DNA from: LMUY01 sp964235495
GTDB taxonomy: Bacteria > Pseudomonadota > Alphaproteobacteria > Acetobacterales > Acetobacteraceae
Direction: 5' to 3'
Assembly (NCBI GenBank): GCA_964235495.1
Contig: CAXSAX010000004.1
Coordinates: forward strand, 56,617 to 120,616
Length of the DNA stretch: 64,000 nucleotides
The first letter of the stretch is position 1, and each line of letters begins with the position of its first letter. This document shows positions 1 through 8,497 of this stretch, one piece after another. The notes beneath the pieces were generated by a model. That model did no database searches. It saw nothing but the letters and a program-made list of their open reading frames with translations, and had not been told where the DNA came from. Made by a program: the position numbers and the translations under genes.

Positions 1-978
1 TCCGGATTTCTGATCCTGCAATCCAGCGTCAGCCGTCTCCAGCGGCCCGGGCCTTATTTTGCGCCATACATAATCGACCGTTTCGCCCGCATCTTCACCG
101 CCTACGTCCCCGCCCTCATCTTCGTCGCCATCGTCAACGCGGTCATCGATCTCGGCCAGTGGGGGCAGGCCGGCATCGCAACCGGCCCGGTCGCCTTCCT
201 GGGCAACTTGCTCCTCCTGCAAGACTACCCGTTGTTCCAAGCCGCCAGCCATGTCGTCGGCGACGCGCTGTATGTCCGCCCATACAACGGTGCCGAGCCG
301 TTCTGGACCGTGTCGATCGAGTTTTGGATCTATGTCGTGTTTGGGCTCGGCTTCTTCGGCTTGATGGCGCGGGAGCGCATCAACCTGCTGGCTGGCCTCG
401 TGCTGGGAGCCATTGCCCTGCCGGTCGCAGCCTGGAATGCCGCCGCCGGCGGCGGCAATGGACTGACGCTGGTATGGCTGTTCGGGGCGGCAGCGGCCCA
501 TGTCTGGGTTACTGCCGGGCACCGCAGTACCCACAAGGTGCAGCTCGGGCTCATCGTCGGCTTGGCAGCCGCTGTGTGCCTGGCTGGCCGCGGTCTCAAA
601 ACCGGCTGGAACTTTCAGGATCTCGGCATGGCTGCCTGCATCGTCCTGGTGTTCATCAGCGGCGTCTCGATCATGGAGGGCCTACGCCCCTTGCCTCAAT
701 TGGTGCGCCGCGCCTGCGCCGTTTTGGCCTCGTACAGCTACAGCCTCTACCTCGTCCACAATACGGTGTTCATTGTCGTGCTGCGTCTCTACGGCCATGC
801 ACTCGGCGCGGCGGCGCTGCCTTGCGCATTCGCGCTCGCCCATCTCGTAGCCTACGCGGTCTATTGGCTGTTTGAGCGGCACCACCGCCATGTCGGTCGC
901 GTGTTGAAAACCTATCTCGCTTTGCCAAGCCGCCCTACGGCGCTAGCGGTCCGTCTTGCCGCGTCGGCCTCCCGTTAG
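1..978 (+). CDS. Acyltransferase family 3 (OafA-like) membrane protein, 5' end missing
   Basis: The frame is open from base 1, so the start lies outside the window; the visible part is 325 residues. The first 60 residues (IIDRFARIFTAYVP, then a hydrophobic stretch) and the series of hydrophobic segments that follow resemble the integral-membrane acyltransferase-3 family, which transfers acyl groups to extracytoplasmic sugars or lipids. WTVSIEFWIYVVFG and YSYSLYLVHNTVF near the end are typical of the family's later transmembrane helices. The N-terminal catalytic His region is upstream of the window, so activity cannot be judged. It is convergent with the next gene. The substrate is unknown; O-antigen or exopolysaccharide acetylation is a reasonable inference only. 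Confidence 0.85.
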   Translation, partial: SGFLILQSSVSRLQRPGPYFAPYIIDRFARIFTAYVPALIFVAIVNAVIDLGQWGQAGIATGPVAFLGNLLLLQDYPLFQAASHVVGDALYVRPYNGAEPFWTVSIEFWIYVVFGLGFFGLMARERINLLAGLVLGAIALPVAAWNAAAGGGNGLTLVWLFGAAAAHVWVTAGHRSTHKVQLGLIVGLAAAVCLAGRGLKTGWNFQDLGMAACIVLVFISGVSIMEGLRPLPQLVRRACAVLASYSYSLYLVHNTVFIVVLRLYGHALGAAALPCAFALAHLVAYAVYWLFERHHRHVGRVLKTYLALPSRPTALAVRLAASASR

Positions 979-1090
979 GGTACTGACCCGACCAAATGGG
1001 ATTACACGTCGGATAGAATCATCGTGAAACCAGGGTTGGATCGTTTTGCGCGCATCCGTCGGCACGCAGAATGCGCCAAAGCGCCGGGCG

Positions 1091-2308
1091 CTACGGCGTC
1101 CCGTTATCCGCCGAGGCCCGCAGCCGGTCGGGATTCTGGATGTTGCCGTACCAGCCCGAAATCTCCTGCACCACGATCGTCCAGCCATCCGGCATCCCAT
1201 CGTTGTCCTTGGCCCGCGATGCGCCGGGGGAAAAGCTAGGGATTGCCTGGTTGCCGATGATGAGGTGCATCCCGACCGTCTTCTGCTGGCCATCTGCCGG
1301 GTCGATGTAGGTCTGCTGCGGATATTCCATGTAGCTCGTGGCCACCAGCTTGCCGTCCACCAGCAAGTCGATAAGGTTGCTGCCGTCGCCGCGCCAGTTG
1401 CCGACCAGGTCGTGGAACTCCGCTGACCAGTCGAACGGCGTACGCTCGAACGGCGGCGCGTAGCCCTGGCCATAGTATTTCCAGCCATCGCCGTTGGCCC
1501 AGTACACTGCATGCGGCTTGACCTGCCAGTGCGTGCCGTAGATGTCGGGGGTGCCGAAGTCGATCTGGTAGCCGGTCGGCACGCTGTTGCTTTTGCGGGA
1601 ATAGTTGTCGTTCCAGTCGATCTCGAAGCTGAGCGGCGTCAGGCGTGCCAGCGCGTCCGGGCCGCCGAAACCCTTATACGGATCCTCGCCGGGGCCAGGC
1701 GGCCGCTGCTGCCCGCTGGCCAGCCAGATCGGCGCCCAGGCATGGTCGCCCTTGGGGCTGCGATAACGCACCTTCAGCACCGTGCCGGGCCGCCACTCGA
1801 ACGGCAGCCGCACCATGGCGCCCCAAACGTGACCGGGGCTGCAGTCGGCGTGGTTGTGCGAGCAGATCGCCCGCAGGTGCATCCCATCCGCCTCCATCAC
1901 ATGCAGGTCGTCCGGCGCGCCGACCGGGTAATGCCGCGCCACCGCCGCAAAGGTGTTGTTGTTGGACTGCCCCGTGTCCATCGGACTACCGATCGCAGAT
2001 TTCAGGTCGCCATACAGGTAATTGAGAAAGAATCGGTCCCGGATGGACTGCCCCGTCATCATGTTGGCCCCGCGCTGGCCACTGCCCAGCACGAGCGAGA
2101 ACGCGTTGCGCGAACCCGGCGTCATCGTCAGCCCATCCCCCGGCGTCGCATCAGCCACCACGGGCAGCTTCTCGGGCGACGGATTGTTGGGCGTGATGAG
2201 GAAATCCCCGTCCGTCTCGTGCGCGCCAGCCGGTTCCGCGACGGCCAGCTGCGCCGGCAGCACGCCCGCAGTCACGGCGGCCAGCAACTTCGCAAGGGTG
2301 GCGTTCAT
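1091..2308 (-). CDS. Secreted protein of unknown function, possible concanavalin-like/GH16-type fold
   Basis: About 405 residues with a signal peptide (start, then Ala/Leu-rich core to AVAEPAGA). Two ATGs lie in tandem. The second is chosen because GGAGG sits 5 bases upstream of it and it overlaps the previous gene's stop as TGATG. The mature part is rich in Trp, Tyr and Gly, with segments such as GHVWGAMVRLPFEWRPG, HAWAPIWLASG and SFEIDWNDNY, which recall secreted family-16 glycoside hydrolases or LamG-like lectin domains. I could not identify a clear ExDxxE catalytic motif. Function is therefore open: polysaccharide binding or cleavage are both possible. It is probably co-translated with the small gene upstream. 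Confidence 0.7.
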   Translation of the reverse strand: MNATLAKLLAAVTAGVLPAQLAVAEPAGAHETDGDFLITPNNPSPEKLPVVADATPGDGLTMTPGSRNAFSLVLGSGQRGANMMTGQSIRDRFFLNYLYGDLKSAIGSPMDTGQSNNNTFAAVARHYPVGAPDDLHVMEADGMHLRAICSHNHADCSPGHVWGAMVRLPFEWRPGTVLKVRYRSPKGDHAWAPIWLASGQQRPPGPGEDPYKGFGGPDALARLTPLSFEIDWNDNYSRKSNSVPTGYQIDFGTPDIYGTHWQVKPHAVYWANGDGWKYYGQGYAPPFERTPFDWSAEFHDLVGNWRGDGSNLIDLLVDGKLVATSYMEYPQQTYIDPADGQQKTVGMHLIIGNQAIPSFSPGASRAKDNDGMPDGWTIVVQEISGWYGNIQNPDRLRASADNGTP

Positions 2309-2661
2309 CATGTCCTCCGTGCCGCCGCACCCTCTACCGGCTCTGCCGCGTCCGGCAAAGCCGCGAACCATTCAGCGTAGCAGGTGGTGCGCGCCATGCG
2401 CCGGGTCAGGTCGGGCGCCCCGTCCAGCCACCAGGGCGGTCCGCGTTCGCCGAGGGCACGTTTCGCCGCGTCCAGCCTTTGCCGCGCCGCCTCCCGTCCG
2501 ACCTGGTCGCCGGCGCGCATCGCCCGGCCTTTGTCCCGCCTTGCATCCATCAGCGCGTGGGTCAGCCCGGCCCGCTCCGCTTCTGCCAGCCCTGGGTTCG
2601 TGCATCGCCAGAGCCGGCCGCGCACCACGAGGTAGCGCCCATCCGGCGTGACCGGCGGCAC
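2308..2661 (-). CDS. Small conserved hypothetical protein (117 aa)
   Basis: A basic, soluble 117-residue protein beginning with GTG two bases after the aminotransferase stop. The N-terminal PDGRYLVVRGRLWR motif followed by a helical Arg/Ala-rich segment is a pattern I associate with an uncharacterised alphaproteobacterial family; no catalytic motif is visible. Its stop codon overlaps the start of the secreted protein downstream (TGATG), so aminotransferase, this gene and the secreted protein probably form one transcript. Function unknown. Confidence 0.7.
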   Translation of the reverse strand: MPPVTPDGRYLVVRGRLWRCTNPGLAEAERAGLTHALMDARRDKGRAMRAGDQVGREAARQRLDAAKRALGERGPPWWLDGAPDLTRRMARTTCYAEWFAALPDAAEPVEGAAARRT

Positions 2662-2664
2662 GGC

Positions 2665-3852
2665 TCAGGCCAGCGCGTCGGCCATGCGGTCCAGTGCCGT
2701 GCCTAGCTGGGCCGCATCCCGGCAGACGCACATCCGCAGCCATCCCGCTCCGGCGGCGCCGAACAGCTCGCCCGGCGTCAGCCCGACCCGCGCTCGCTCC
2801 AGCAAGTGCAGGCAGGCAACACGGCCATCCGGCCAGCCCTCGACCTGGAAGAAGGCGTACATTCCGCCCCGTGGCGGCTCAGTCAGCCGCACCCGGGAAA
2901 CCGCCCCCAACCGGCCATGCGCCAGCGCCACTCCGGCGCGGCAGCGTTCCCGCATCTCCGAGACCAGCGTCTCGCCCTCGCTCAGCGCCGTCGCCCCGGC
3001 GTCCTGGATGAAGTCGGCAGTGCCGCTGTTCAGGTATTGCGTCATGGCGCCCAGCTTGTCCGCGACGGAGGCCGGGTGGGTCAGCCAGCCGAGCCGGAAG
3101 CCGGTCATCGCCCAGGCCTTGCTGAAGCTGTTGATCCCCATGACGAGGTCGTCCGGCTCCGCCAGGGCCAGCAGGGACGGCGCGGGGTCGCCGCCGAAGC
3201 AAAGCCGGCCATACACGTCGTCGGTGATGATCCAGATGCCACGCTCCCGCCCCATCGCGAGCAACGCCTGCACATCCTCCTGGGTGGCAGTCCAGCCGGT
3301 GGGGTTGGCGGGCGAGGAGAACAGGATCGCCCGCGTCCGCGCGTCGCACAGCGCGGCCACGCGGCCGATGTCCAGCGTCCAGCGATTATCCTGCAACCTC
3401 AATGGGCAAGGCCGCGCTTCGGCGCCCGCGACGTGGATCGCATTGGGAATGTTGGGCCATTGCGGCGTGAGATAGACGGCGTTGGCGCCGCCTTCCAGCA
3501 CCAGGCCGAGCGCCAGCGCCACCGCCTGCATCCCGCCCGGCGTCACGGTGCTGCGGTCCGGCCCGAACGGCCGGCTGTGCAGCCGGGCCTGGTAGGTGGA
3601 CAGCGCCGCCGTCAGCGCCGGGTTGCCGCGCATGGTCGGCACGTAGAAGGTTCGGCCGGCGTCCAGGGCACGCTTGGCCGCGTCCCGGATGAATGGCGGC
3701 GTCACCACGTCGCCCTCGCCGAACCACAGCGGGATAACATCGCGCAGGTGCCGGGCCCGCTCGGCCAAGCCGGCGATGTTGTCCGTCACGAGATCCTGGA
3801 TTTGCGGGCGGATGCGGGTCTCGGGGCCACCCGGGCGGACGTTGGAGATCAT
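2665..3852 (-). CDS. Pyridoxal-phosphate aminotransferase, class I/II
   Basis: About 395 residues; ATG at 3852 is preferred over in-frame codons further upstream because the protein then begins at MISNVRPGG, just before the conserved N-terminal arm. Fold type I features are clear: TPGGMQA (phosphate-binding region), SSPANPTG (Asn contacting PLP), TDDVYG (Asp pairing with the pyridine nitrogen, then Tyr) and SFSKAWAMTGFRLGW, where the Lys forms the Schiff base. The family converts amino acids to 2-oxo acids in the cytosol. Aspartate/aromatic-type substrates are likely, but specificity cannot be read from sequence. It heads a probable three-gene operon with the small hypothetical and the secreted protein. 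Confidence 0.9.
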   Translation of the reverse strand: MISNVRPGGPETRIRPQIQDLVTDNIAGLAERARHLRDVIPLWFGEGDVVTPPFIRDAAKRALDAGRTFYVPTMRGNPALTAALSTYQARLHSRPFGPDRSTVTPGGMQAVALALGLVLEGGANAVYLTPQWPNIPNAIHVAGAEARPCPLRLQDNRWTLDIGRVAALCDARTRAILFSSPANPTGWTATQEDVQALLAMGRERGIWIITDDVYGRLCFGGDPAPSLLALAEPDDLVMGINSFSKAWAMTGFRLGWLTHPASVADKLGAMTQYLNSGTADFIQDAGATALSEGETLVSEMRERCRAGVALAHGRLGAVSRVRLTEPPRGGMYAFFQVEGWPDGRVACLHLLERARVGLTPGELFGAAGAGWLRMCVCRDAAQLGTALDRMADALA

Positions 3853-3932
3853 GCGGCAGCCTAGTGCGGTGTAGTGCCGGAGGGAACCGCCGGCCCCCGC
3901 GCCGCGCTTGTCCGGCCAGAGGAGAGCCAAAC

Positions 3933-4142
3933 ATGACCCCGACCGAAGACGCCCTGCCCGACGACGCGCCTGAGCCTACCCGCTACCAGGAGAACGCGAC
4001 AGCGGAGAAGGACCCAGTGGCCAACGCCAAGGTCGATCGCGAAGTGGCGGCCATCACCCGCACGGTGCAGCCGCACAGCGACGCCCCTTCCCGCAGCGGC
4101 ATCACCGGCGGCGGCACCGGCGCGGACAGCGAGCGCGGCTGA
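3933..4142 (+). CDS. Small acidic hypothetical protein (69 aa)
   Basis: Begins at ATG 3933 with a good ribosome-binding site (AGGAGA, 6 bases upstream) and ends just before the convergent YcjF-like gene. It is hydrophilic and probably disordered, rich in Asp, Glu, Ala and Gly, with no membrane segment or known domain. It is divergent from the aminotransferase gene with about 80 bp between the starts, so that gap probably holds both promoters. Function unknown. Confidence 0.6.
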   Translation: MTPTEDALPDDAPEPTRYQENATAEKDPVANAKVDREVAAITRTVQPHSDAPSRSGITGGGTGADSERG

Positions 4143-4151
4143 ACCCGCTGG

Positions 4152-5009
4152 CTACGGTTCCGGCGGCACTGGGCTACAGGCGGCGGCGGTGGAGCGGGCC
4201 AGCAGCATCATCCGCCGTGCCGCCACCCCCGCCCCGGCCATCTCGCCGAGCGCGTGCGTCAGCAGCGGGTTGGACAGCAAGGCGTGTGCCGCCGCGTTGA
4301 CCGCGACCTCAGACCCAGCCACCAGTCCCGCCGCGAGCACGCTGCGCCGCAGCAGGCCCAGCGTGCCGAGCAGGCCCGGCCGCATCCCATGCAGCGCCGC
4401 CACCTGGCGCACCAGCCGCACCCCGCGCCACGCCACCAGCAGCACCGCCAGCGACGGCGCCGGGGTGGCCGCAATGCCGGCCGCCATCTGGAACGCGGCC
4501 GTCCGGCCAAGCGCGTCCGCCCGGGCTCGCATGGCCGCAGCCGGGCCGGCGCGCAACAACGCCAGGATCGCGTCCGGATCGTTGGCAGCGTCGATCGCCG
4601 GCACCAACACGCCTGCTTCGGGCAGCGTGACGGCCCAAGCACGGGCGGCGGCATGAATGCGGCCGGCCTCGCCGCTGCCCAGGGCGGCGCGCAGCCGGTC
4701 CACCCGGGACAGGCCGAACAGCCCGCGCAGCTCTCGCGCCACGGCGGCGAATAGCAGGCCAAACCCGGCGGCCGCCACGGCCAACGTTACCCAGCCGAGC
4801 CAGGCCGCCCGGTCAAACTGCGCAGCCACGAAGTTAGCCGTCTGCAACGCGGCCAACCCCACCGCCAGCACGGCGATCCCGGCCAATGCCAACCCGGCGC
4901 CGCCCGCGCGCGGCGCCGGGTCCAGCACGGGCTCAGCGGCCAATGACGGCGGCTCCAGCCGGGGTGCCGCCGCGTCCTCTATCACCACGCGCGGTCCGGA
5001 CCCCCTCAC
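4152..5009 (-). CDS. ycjF: YcjF/DUF697 family membrane protein
   Basis: 285 residues starting with GTG whose last bases overlap the stop of the upstream gene (GTGA). Two hydrophobic helices (roughly residues 38-60 and 70-92) are followed by a charged helical region and a C-terminal Ala/Leu-rich domain typical of DUF697 (TIGR01620) proteins. Members are inner-membrane proteins almost always encoded right after the YcjX ATPase, as here. In E. coli ycjX-ycjF belong to the phage-shock (Psp) regulon, and envelope stress is the likely theme. Identification rests on this pairing plus the topology. Confidence 0.8.
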   Translation of the reverse strand: MRGSGPRVVIEDAAAPRLEPPSLAAEPVLDPAPRAGGAGLALAGIAVLAVGLAALQTANFVAAQFDRAAWLGWVTLAVAAAGFGLLFAAVARELRGLFGLSRVDRLRAALGSGEAGRIHAAARAWAVTLPEAGVLVPAIDAANDPDAILALLRAGPAAAMRARADALGRTAAFQMAAGIAATPAPSLAVLLVAWRGVRLVRQVAALHGMRPGLLGTLGLLRRSVLAAGLVAGSEVAVNAAAHALLSNPLLTHALGEMAGAGVAARRMMLLARSTAAACSPVPPEP

Positions 5010-6352
5010 AACAGATCTTCCAGCAAGAAGGCGAGCAGCGCGTCCATCCCGATCTGCGGCGCGCCGGTGCGGCCCGCGCCGGGCAGGCGGGTCGGCTCGA
5101 AGTCCGGCAGGTCGAAGAAATCGCCGGCCCAGAACGCATCATCCGGCGGCGCGTCCGGCACCTCGCCGGGGTAGGACAGCCCGACCCCCCGCCCGGCGAT
5201 GCGCCCGCGCACCGCCGACACGCTGCGGCCTTCCAGCTGCAAGGTGGCATCCTCGGTGCACTTGATGGAGGCGATGGCAAAGTGCTGCGCCGCCACGTCG
5301 CCGCCGGCGGGGGTGAGCGCCGCCATCAACGCCCGCAGGTTGCCGCGCTGCCGGCTGGCGACGTGGTCCGCCTTAGTCGCAGCATAGGCCACCCGGCGGA
5401 TCGCCGGAGGCGGCCGGCGCAGCGCCAGCAACGCAGTCAGCGCGTCGGTCCATGAAAACCGCCACCGCAGTGACCCGGCGGCGGCGGCGAGCGCGGAGCG
5501 GGCATCGGCGAAGCTGTCCCGCCCGGCATGCAGGGCGGAGAGCAGGTCCGCCAGCACCACCATGCGGTCCAGGTGGCCGAATAACGGGGATACCAGGTCC
5601 GCCCGCACCGCGTCCCGGTAGGCGTCGTACCGTTCGGTCAGCAGGTGCGCAAGGCCTCCCTGCCCCCGCATCGGAAAGAACGCCGTCCAGGGCGGCTCGG
5701 CGCCGGGCGCGGGCATCAGGAATCGGCCGGGCTGCAGGAAGGCGAGGCCCTCCTCGTCGCGCAACCGGTGCAGCGCCTCGCGGTATAGCCGGTGCCCCGC
5801 CGCGGCGAGTGCCTCGTCCCGGTGCGCACCCGCAGGCAAACCAGCCAGGAACTGCAGGAACGGGCGCGCCGTGCCCCGGCCCTCGATGCGGCGCAGCACG
5901 CTGTCCGACCAGGCGGCGAAGGAGGTGGCGAGCAGCGGCAAGTCCAGTAGCCACTCACCCGGATAATCCAGCAACTCCAGGCGGATGGCACGTGGTGGCA
6001 AGGCGGCGGCCAGGCCGGTGCGCGGCACCGTCAGGTCCAGCGCCAGCAAGGACACGGCCCCGGTGCGGGCGGGCCAGGCAGGCGGGTCGGCGGCCAGGGC
6101 GCGCAAGTGCGCCGCCTCATCGAACCGGGGCAGCGTGCCCGCGCCCACTGGGGCGAGGCGGACGCCCAGCCGTCGGCCGCCGAGCCGGGCCGCCAGCGCG
6201 GGCAGCGTGGGCGACCCGGTGCCGAACGCCAGGAGGTTGGTGGCCAGCGAGGTAAGGAAGGCGGTCTTGCCGGCTCGCGCCAGCCCAGTCACGCCGATGC
6301 GGACGGTGCCGCCGACGAGCCCAACGAGCGGCGCGGCCAGGCTCGGGGTCAG
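5006..6352 (-). CDS. ycjX: YcjX-like P-loop NTPase
   Basis: About 448 residues from a proposed CTG start that overlaps the glyoxalase stop (CTGA); no ATG, GTG or TTG lies between that stop and the Walker A motif, so the start is uncertain. Walker A is GVTGLARAGKTAF, with downstream DYPGEWLLDLP (Walker B region), QPGRFLMP, AATKADHV (an NKxD-like motif) and SYPGEVP, all recognisable YcjX landmarks. E. coli YcjX is 465 residues. It is a predicted GTP/ATP-binding protein partnered with the YcjF membrane protein encoded next. Precise biochemical role unknown. Confidence 0.88.
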   Translation of the reverse strand: MTPSLAAPLVGLVGGTVRIGVTGLARAGKTAFLTSLATNLLAFGTGSPTLPALAARLGGRRLGVRLAPVGAGTLPRFDEAAHLRALAADPPAWPARTGAVSLLALDLTVPRTGLAAALPPRAIRLELLDYPGEWLLDLPLLATSFAAWSDSVLRRIEGRGTARPFLQFLAGLPAGAHRDEALAAAGHRLYREALHRLRDEEGLAFLQPGRFLMPAPGAEPPWTAFFPMRGQGGLAHLLTERYDAYRDAVRADLVSPLFGHLDRMVVLADLLSALHAGRDSFADARSALAAAAGSLRWRFSWTDALTALLALRRPPPAIRRVAYAATKADHVASRQRGNLRALMAALTPAGGDVAAQHFAIASIKCTEDATLQLEGRSVSAVRGRIAGRGVGLSYPGEVPDAPPDDAFWAGDFFDLPDFEPTRLPGAGRTGAPQIGMDALLAFLLEDLL

Positions 6353-6741
6353 CTGGCGCGTTCGATCAGCTCGATCTTGTAGCCGTCCGGGTCCTCGACG
6401 AAGGCGATCACGGTGGTGCCGTGCTGCACCGGCCCGGCCTCGCGCGCCACCTTGCCGCCACCCGAGCGCACCGTCTCGCACGCTGCCGCCACATCCGGCA
6501 CGCCGACGGCCAGGTGGCCGAAACCACTGCCGAGGTCGTACGCCGTATCCTGGTCCCAGTTGTGGGTCAGCTCGATCTCGGCCTGATCCGGGTTGCTGGC
6601 ATAGCCGACGAAGACGAGGGTGTAGCGGCCGCCGGGCACCTCGTTGCGGCGCAGCACCTCCATGCCCATCAGCTTGGTGTAGAAGCCGATGCTCTTGTCC
6701 AAATCTTTCACGCGAATCATCGTGTGCAGGAAGCGGCTCAT
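6349..6741 (-). CDS. gloA: Lactoylglutathione lyase (glyoxalase I)
   Basis: 130 residues from ATG 6741, which overlaps the lpxI stop as ATGA. The metal-ligand pattern of GlxI is visible: FLHTMIRVKDLDKSIGFY at the N terminus (His ligand), ELTHNWD in the first half (Glu, then THN), FGHLAVGVPD (His) and KIELIER at the end (Glu). The enzyme isomerises the hemithioacetal of methylglyoxal and glutathione to S-lactoylglutathione in the cytosol. The TH-N-W-D type suggests the Ni/Co-dependent bacterial class. Its place between lpxI and ycjX is unexpected, since lpxB commonly follows lpxI. Confidence 0.92.
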   Translation of the reverse strand: MSRFLHTMIRVKDLDKSIGFYTKLMGMEVLRRNEVPGGRYTLVFVGYASNPDQAEIELTHNWDQDTAYDLGSGFGHLAVGVPDVAAACETVRSGGGKVAREAGPVQHGTTVIAFVEDPDGYKIELIERAS

Positions 6742-7589
6742 GGCGTCTCTCCGGTGGATGGGTCCAGGCCGAGCAGGAACAACCCTGCGGCGTCGGCCCG
6801 TGCCACGCATGACGCCCGGTCGGTGAACAAGGTTCCACCCGCCTCGAAGGCGATGCCGCGCAGCCCGGCGGCGGCGGCGTCGTCCACCGTGCGGGGGCCG
6901 ATGGTGGGCAGGTCGGCGCGGCGGTCCTGGCCGGGCTTCACCAGCTTGACCAGCACCCCGCCCGGCCCGTCCCGGCGCAGCCCGGCGGCGCGGGCCAGCA
7001 TGGCGTCCGTCCCCTCGATCGCCTCCACCGCCAGCACGACACCGCCCTGCACCACGCAGCCCTGCCCCACATCGACCGTCCCCAGCGCACGCGCCACGGC
7101 GACGGCGCGGGCGATGTCGGCCCTGGCGTCGGCATCCGGAGCAGCGGCGCTGAGCAGGCCGGGTGGGCCCACCGCCTCCGTCAGCACCTCGTGCGCGCCG
7201 ACGACGCGGAATCCCTCCTCGCCGAGCACACGCACGATGGCGGCGAGGAATCCGTCATCCCCGGCGAAGGCGGCGCGGCCGATGCGGGCCAGTAGCCGCG
7301 CGCCCTCCGCATCGGGCCGCAGGTGCAGCAAGTTCGGCCGGCGCACCGGGCCGATCAGCACCACGTCACGGCAGGCGTTGGCGCGGAGCAGGCCGAGGAC
7401 GCGGCCGGCGGCCCCCAGGCGGGCGCTGGCGTGGGGATAGGCCGCAAGCAGGCCCAGCTCGGCATAGCCATCGAGCGCCACCGCGAACACGGGCCGCCCC
7501 GCCGCCCGCGCCGCCGCCGCCACCCGCGACGGCAACGGCCCGCCGCCGGCGATGATGCCCAGGGCGCCGGGCGCGGCTGGCTGCGTCAT
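6738..7589 (-). CDS. lpxI: LpxI, UDP-2,3-diacylglucosamine pyrophosphatase
   Basis: 283 residues. The opening LGIIAGGGPLPSRVA matches the LpxI N-terminal signature, and GRVLGLLRANACRDVVLIGPVRRPN, LGEEGFRVVGAHEVL and FEAGGTLFTDR are further family segments (the DUF1009 region). LpxI hydrolyses UDP-2,3-diacylglucosamine to 2,3-diacylglucosamine 1-phosphate, the fourth lipid A step, and replaces LpxH in many alphaproteobacteria. It lies 10 bp downstream of lpxA and overlaps gloA. The next enzyme, LpxB, is not encoded in this window. Confidence 0.92.
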   Translation of the reverse strand: MTQPAAPGALGIIAGGGPLPSRVAAAARAAGRPVFAVALDGYAELGLLAAYPHASARLGAAGRVLGLLRANACRDVVLIGPVRRPNLLHLRPDAEGARLLARIGRAAFAGDDGFLAAIVRVLGEEGFRVVGAHEVLTEAVGPPGLLSAAAPDADARADIARAVAVARALGTVDVGQGCVVQGGVVLAVEAIEGTDAMLARAAGLRRDGPGGVLVKLVKPGQDRRADLPTIGPRTVDDAAAAGLRGIAFEAGGTLFTDRASCVARADAAGLFLLGLDPSTGETP

Positions 7590-7599
7590 TGGGGTGCCG

Positions 7600-8400
7600 T
7601 CACGGCTCCTCCGCCGCCAGGGCGGTGCGGATCAGGCCGCGCTTGCTGGGAGCATCGATGAAGGCCAGCATCTCGGCCACCAGCGGGTCGCCGGCATGCT
7701 CCACCCGCACTGCCTCCAGCCGCTGGGCGAACACGCCCTCGCCGTCGAACAGCGCGCGGAAGGCGGTGCGAATCACGTGCAGCCGCTGCCGGTCCACGCC
7801 GCGGCGGCGCAGACCGATCACGTTCAACCCCGCCAGCCGGGCCCGATTGCCAATGACGCTGCCGAACGGGATCACGTCCGCCTCTACCCCCGACACGCCG
7901 CCCACCATAGCCGCCCGGCCGATGCGTACGAACTGGTGCAGCGCCGCCGAGCCGCCGATCACCGCGCCATCGCCGATCTCGACGTGACCGCCCATCACCA
8001 CGTTGTTGGCGATGATCACGCCGTCGCCCAGCATGCAGTCATGCGCCACGTGGACCACGGCCATCAGCAGGCAATCCGCCCCCACCCGCGTCATGCCGGA
8101 GCCGGTGACGGTGCCGCGGTGGATGCTGCCGTGCTCGCGGACTTGCGTGCGCGGGCCGATTTCGCAGTGTGTCGGCTCGCCCTTGTACTTCAGATCCTGC
8201 GGCGCCAGGCCCACCGTGCAGAACGGGTAGAGCACTGCGTCCTCACCAATGCTGGTGTGGCCTTCCACCACCACATGGCTCACCAACCTAGCCCCGGCGC
8301 CGATGCGGACATGCGAGCCGATCGTGCACCAAGGGCCGATGCTGGCGTCCGCGGCGATCTCGGCCCCCTCAGCCACGATCGCGGTCGGGTGGACGGTCAA
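7600..8400 (-). CDS. lpxA: UDP-N-acetylglucosamine acyltransferase LpxA
   Basis: 266 residues from a TTG start (MTVHPTAIVAEGAE). The left-handed beta-helix hexapeptide repeats cover about residues 5-190, followed by a helical C-terminal domain. The catalytic His lies in LLMAVVHVAHDC, at the position of E. coli His125. LpxA transfers an R-3-hydroxyacyl chain from ACP to UDP-GlcNAc, the first lipid A step, in the cytosol. The TTG overlaps the stop of a 12-codon upstream minicistron (TTGA). No better in-frame start is visible, since a stop-containing frame precedes it. Confidence 0.95.
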   Translation of the reverse strand: MTVHPTAIVAEGAEIAADASIGPWCTIGSHVRIGAGARLVSHVVVEGHTSIGEDAVLYPFCTVGLAPQDLKYKGEPTHCEIGPRTQVREHGSIHRGTVTGSGMTRVGADCLLMAVVHVAHDCMLGDGVIIANNVVMGGHVEIGDGAVIGGSAALHQFVRIGRAAMVGGVSGVEADVIPFGSVIGNRARLAGLNVIGLRRRGVDRQRLHVIRTAFRALFDGEGVFAQRLEAVRVEHAGDPLVAEMLAFIDAPSKRGLIRTALAAEEP

Positions 8401-8432
8401 CGCCGGGTCTCGCGGCGCATGATACGGAGCAT
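8397..8432 (-). other. Possible 11-residue leader minicistron ahead of lpxA
   Basis: An ATG at 8432 opens a short frame (MLRIMRRETRR) whose TGA overlaps the lpxA TTG as TTGA. A purine stretch (GGGTGAAG) precedes its ATG. It could recruit ribosomes and deliver them to the weak TTG start by termination-reinitiation. It is too short to be judged by composition, and chance is a real alternative. Confidence 0.25.
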
Positions 8433-8497
8433 GGCTTCACCCTGGGACGCGCGGGGGCCATGCGACGGCATGGCCAAATCCGGCAGGAAACGCGGGA

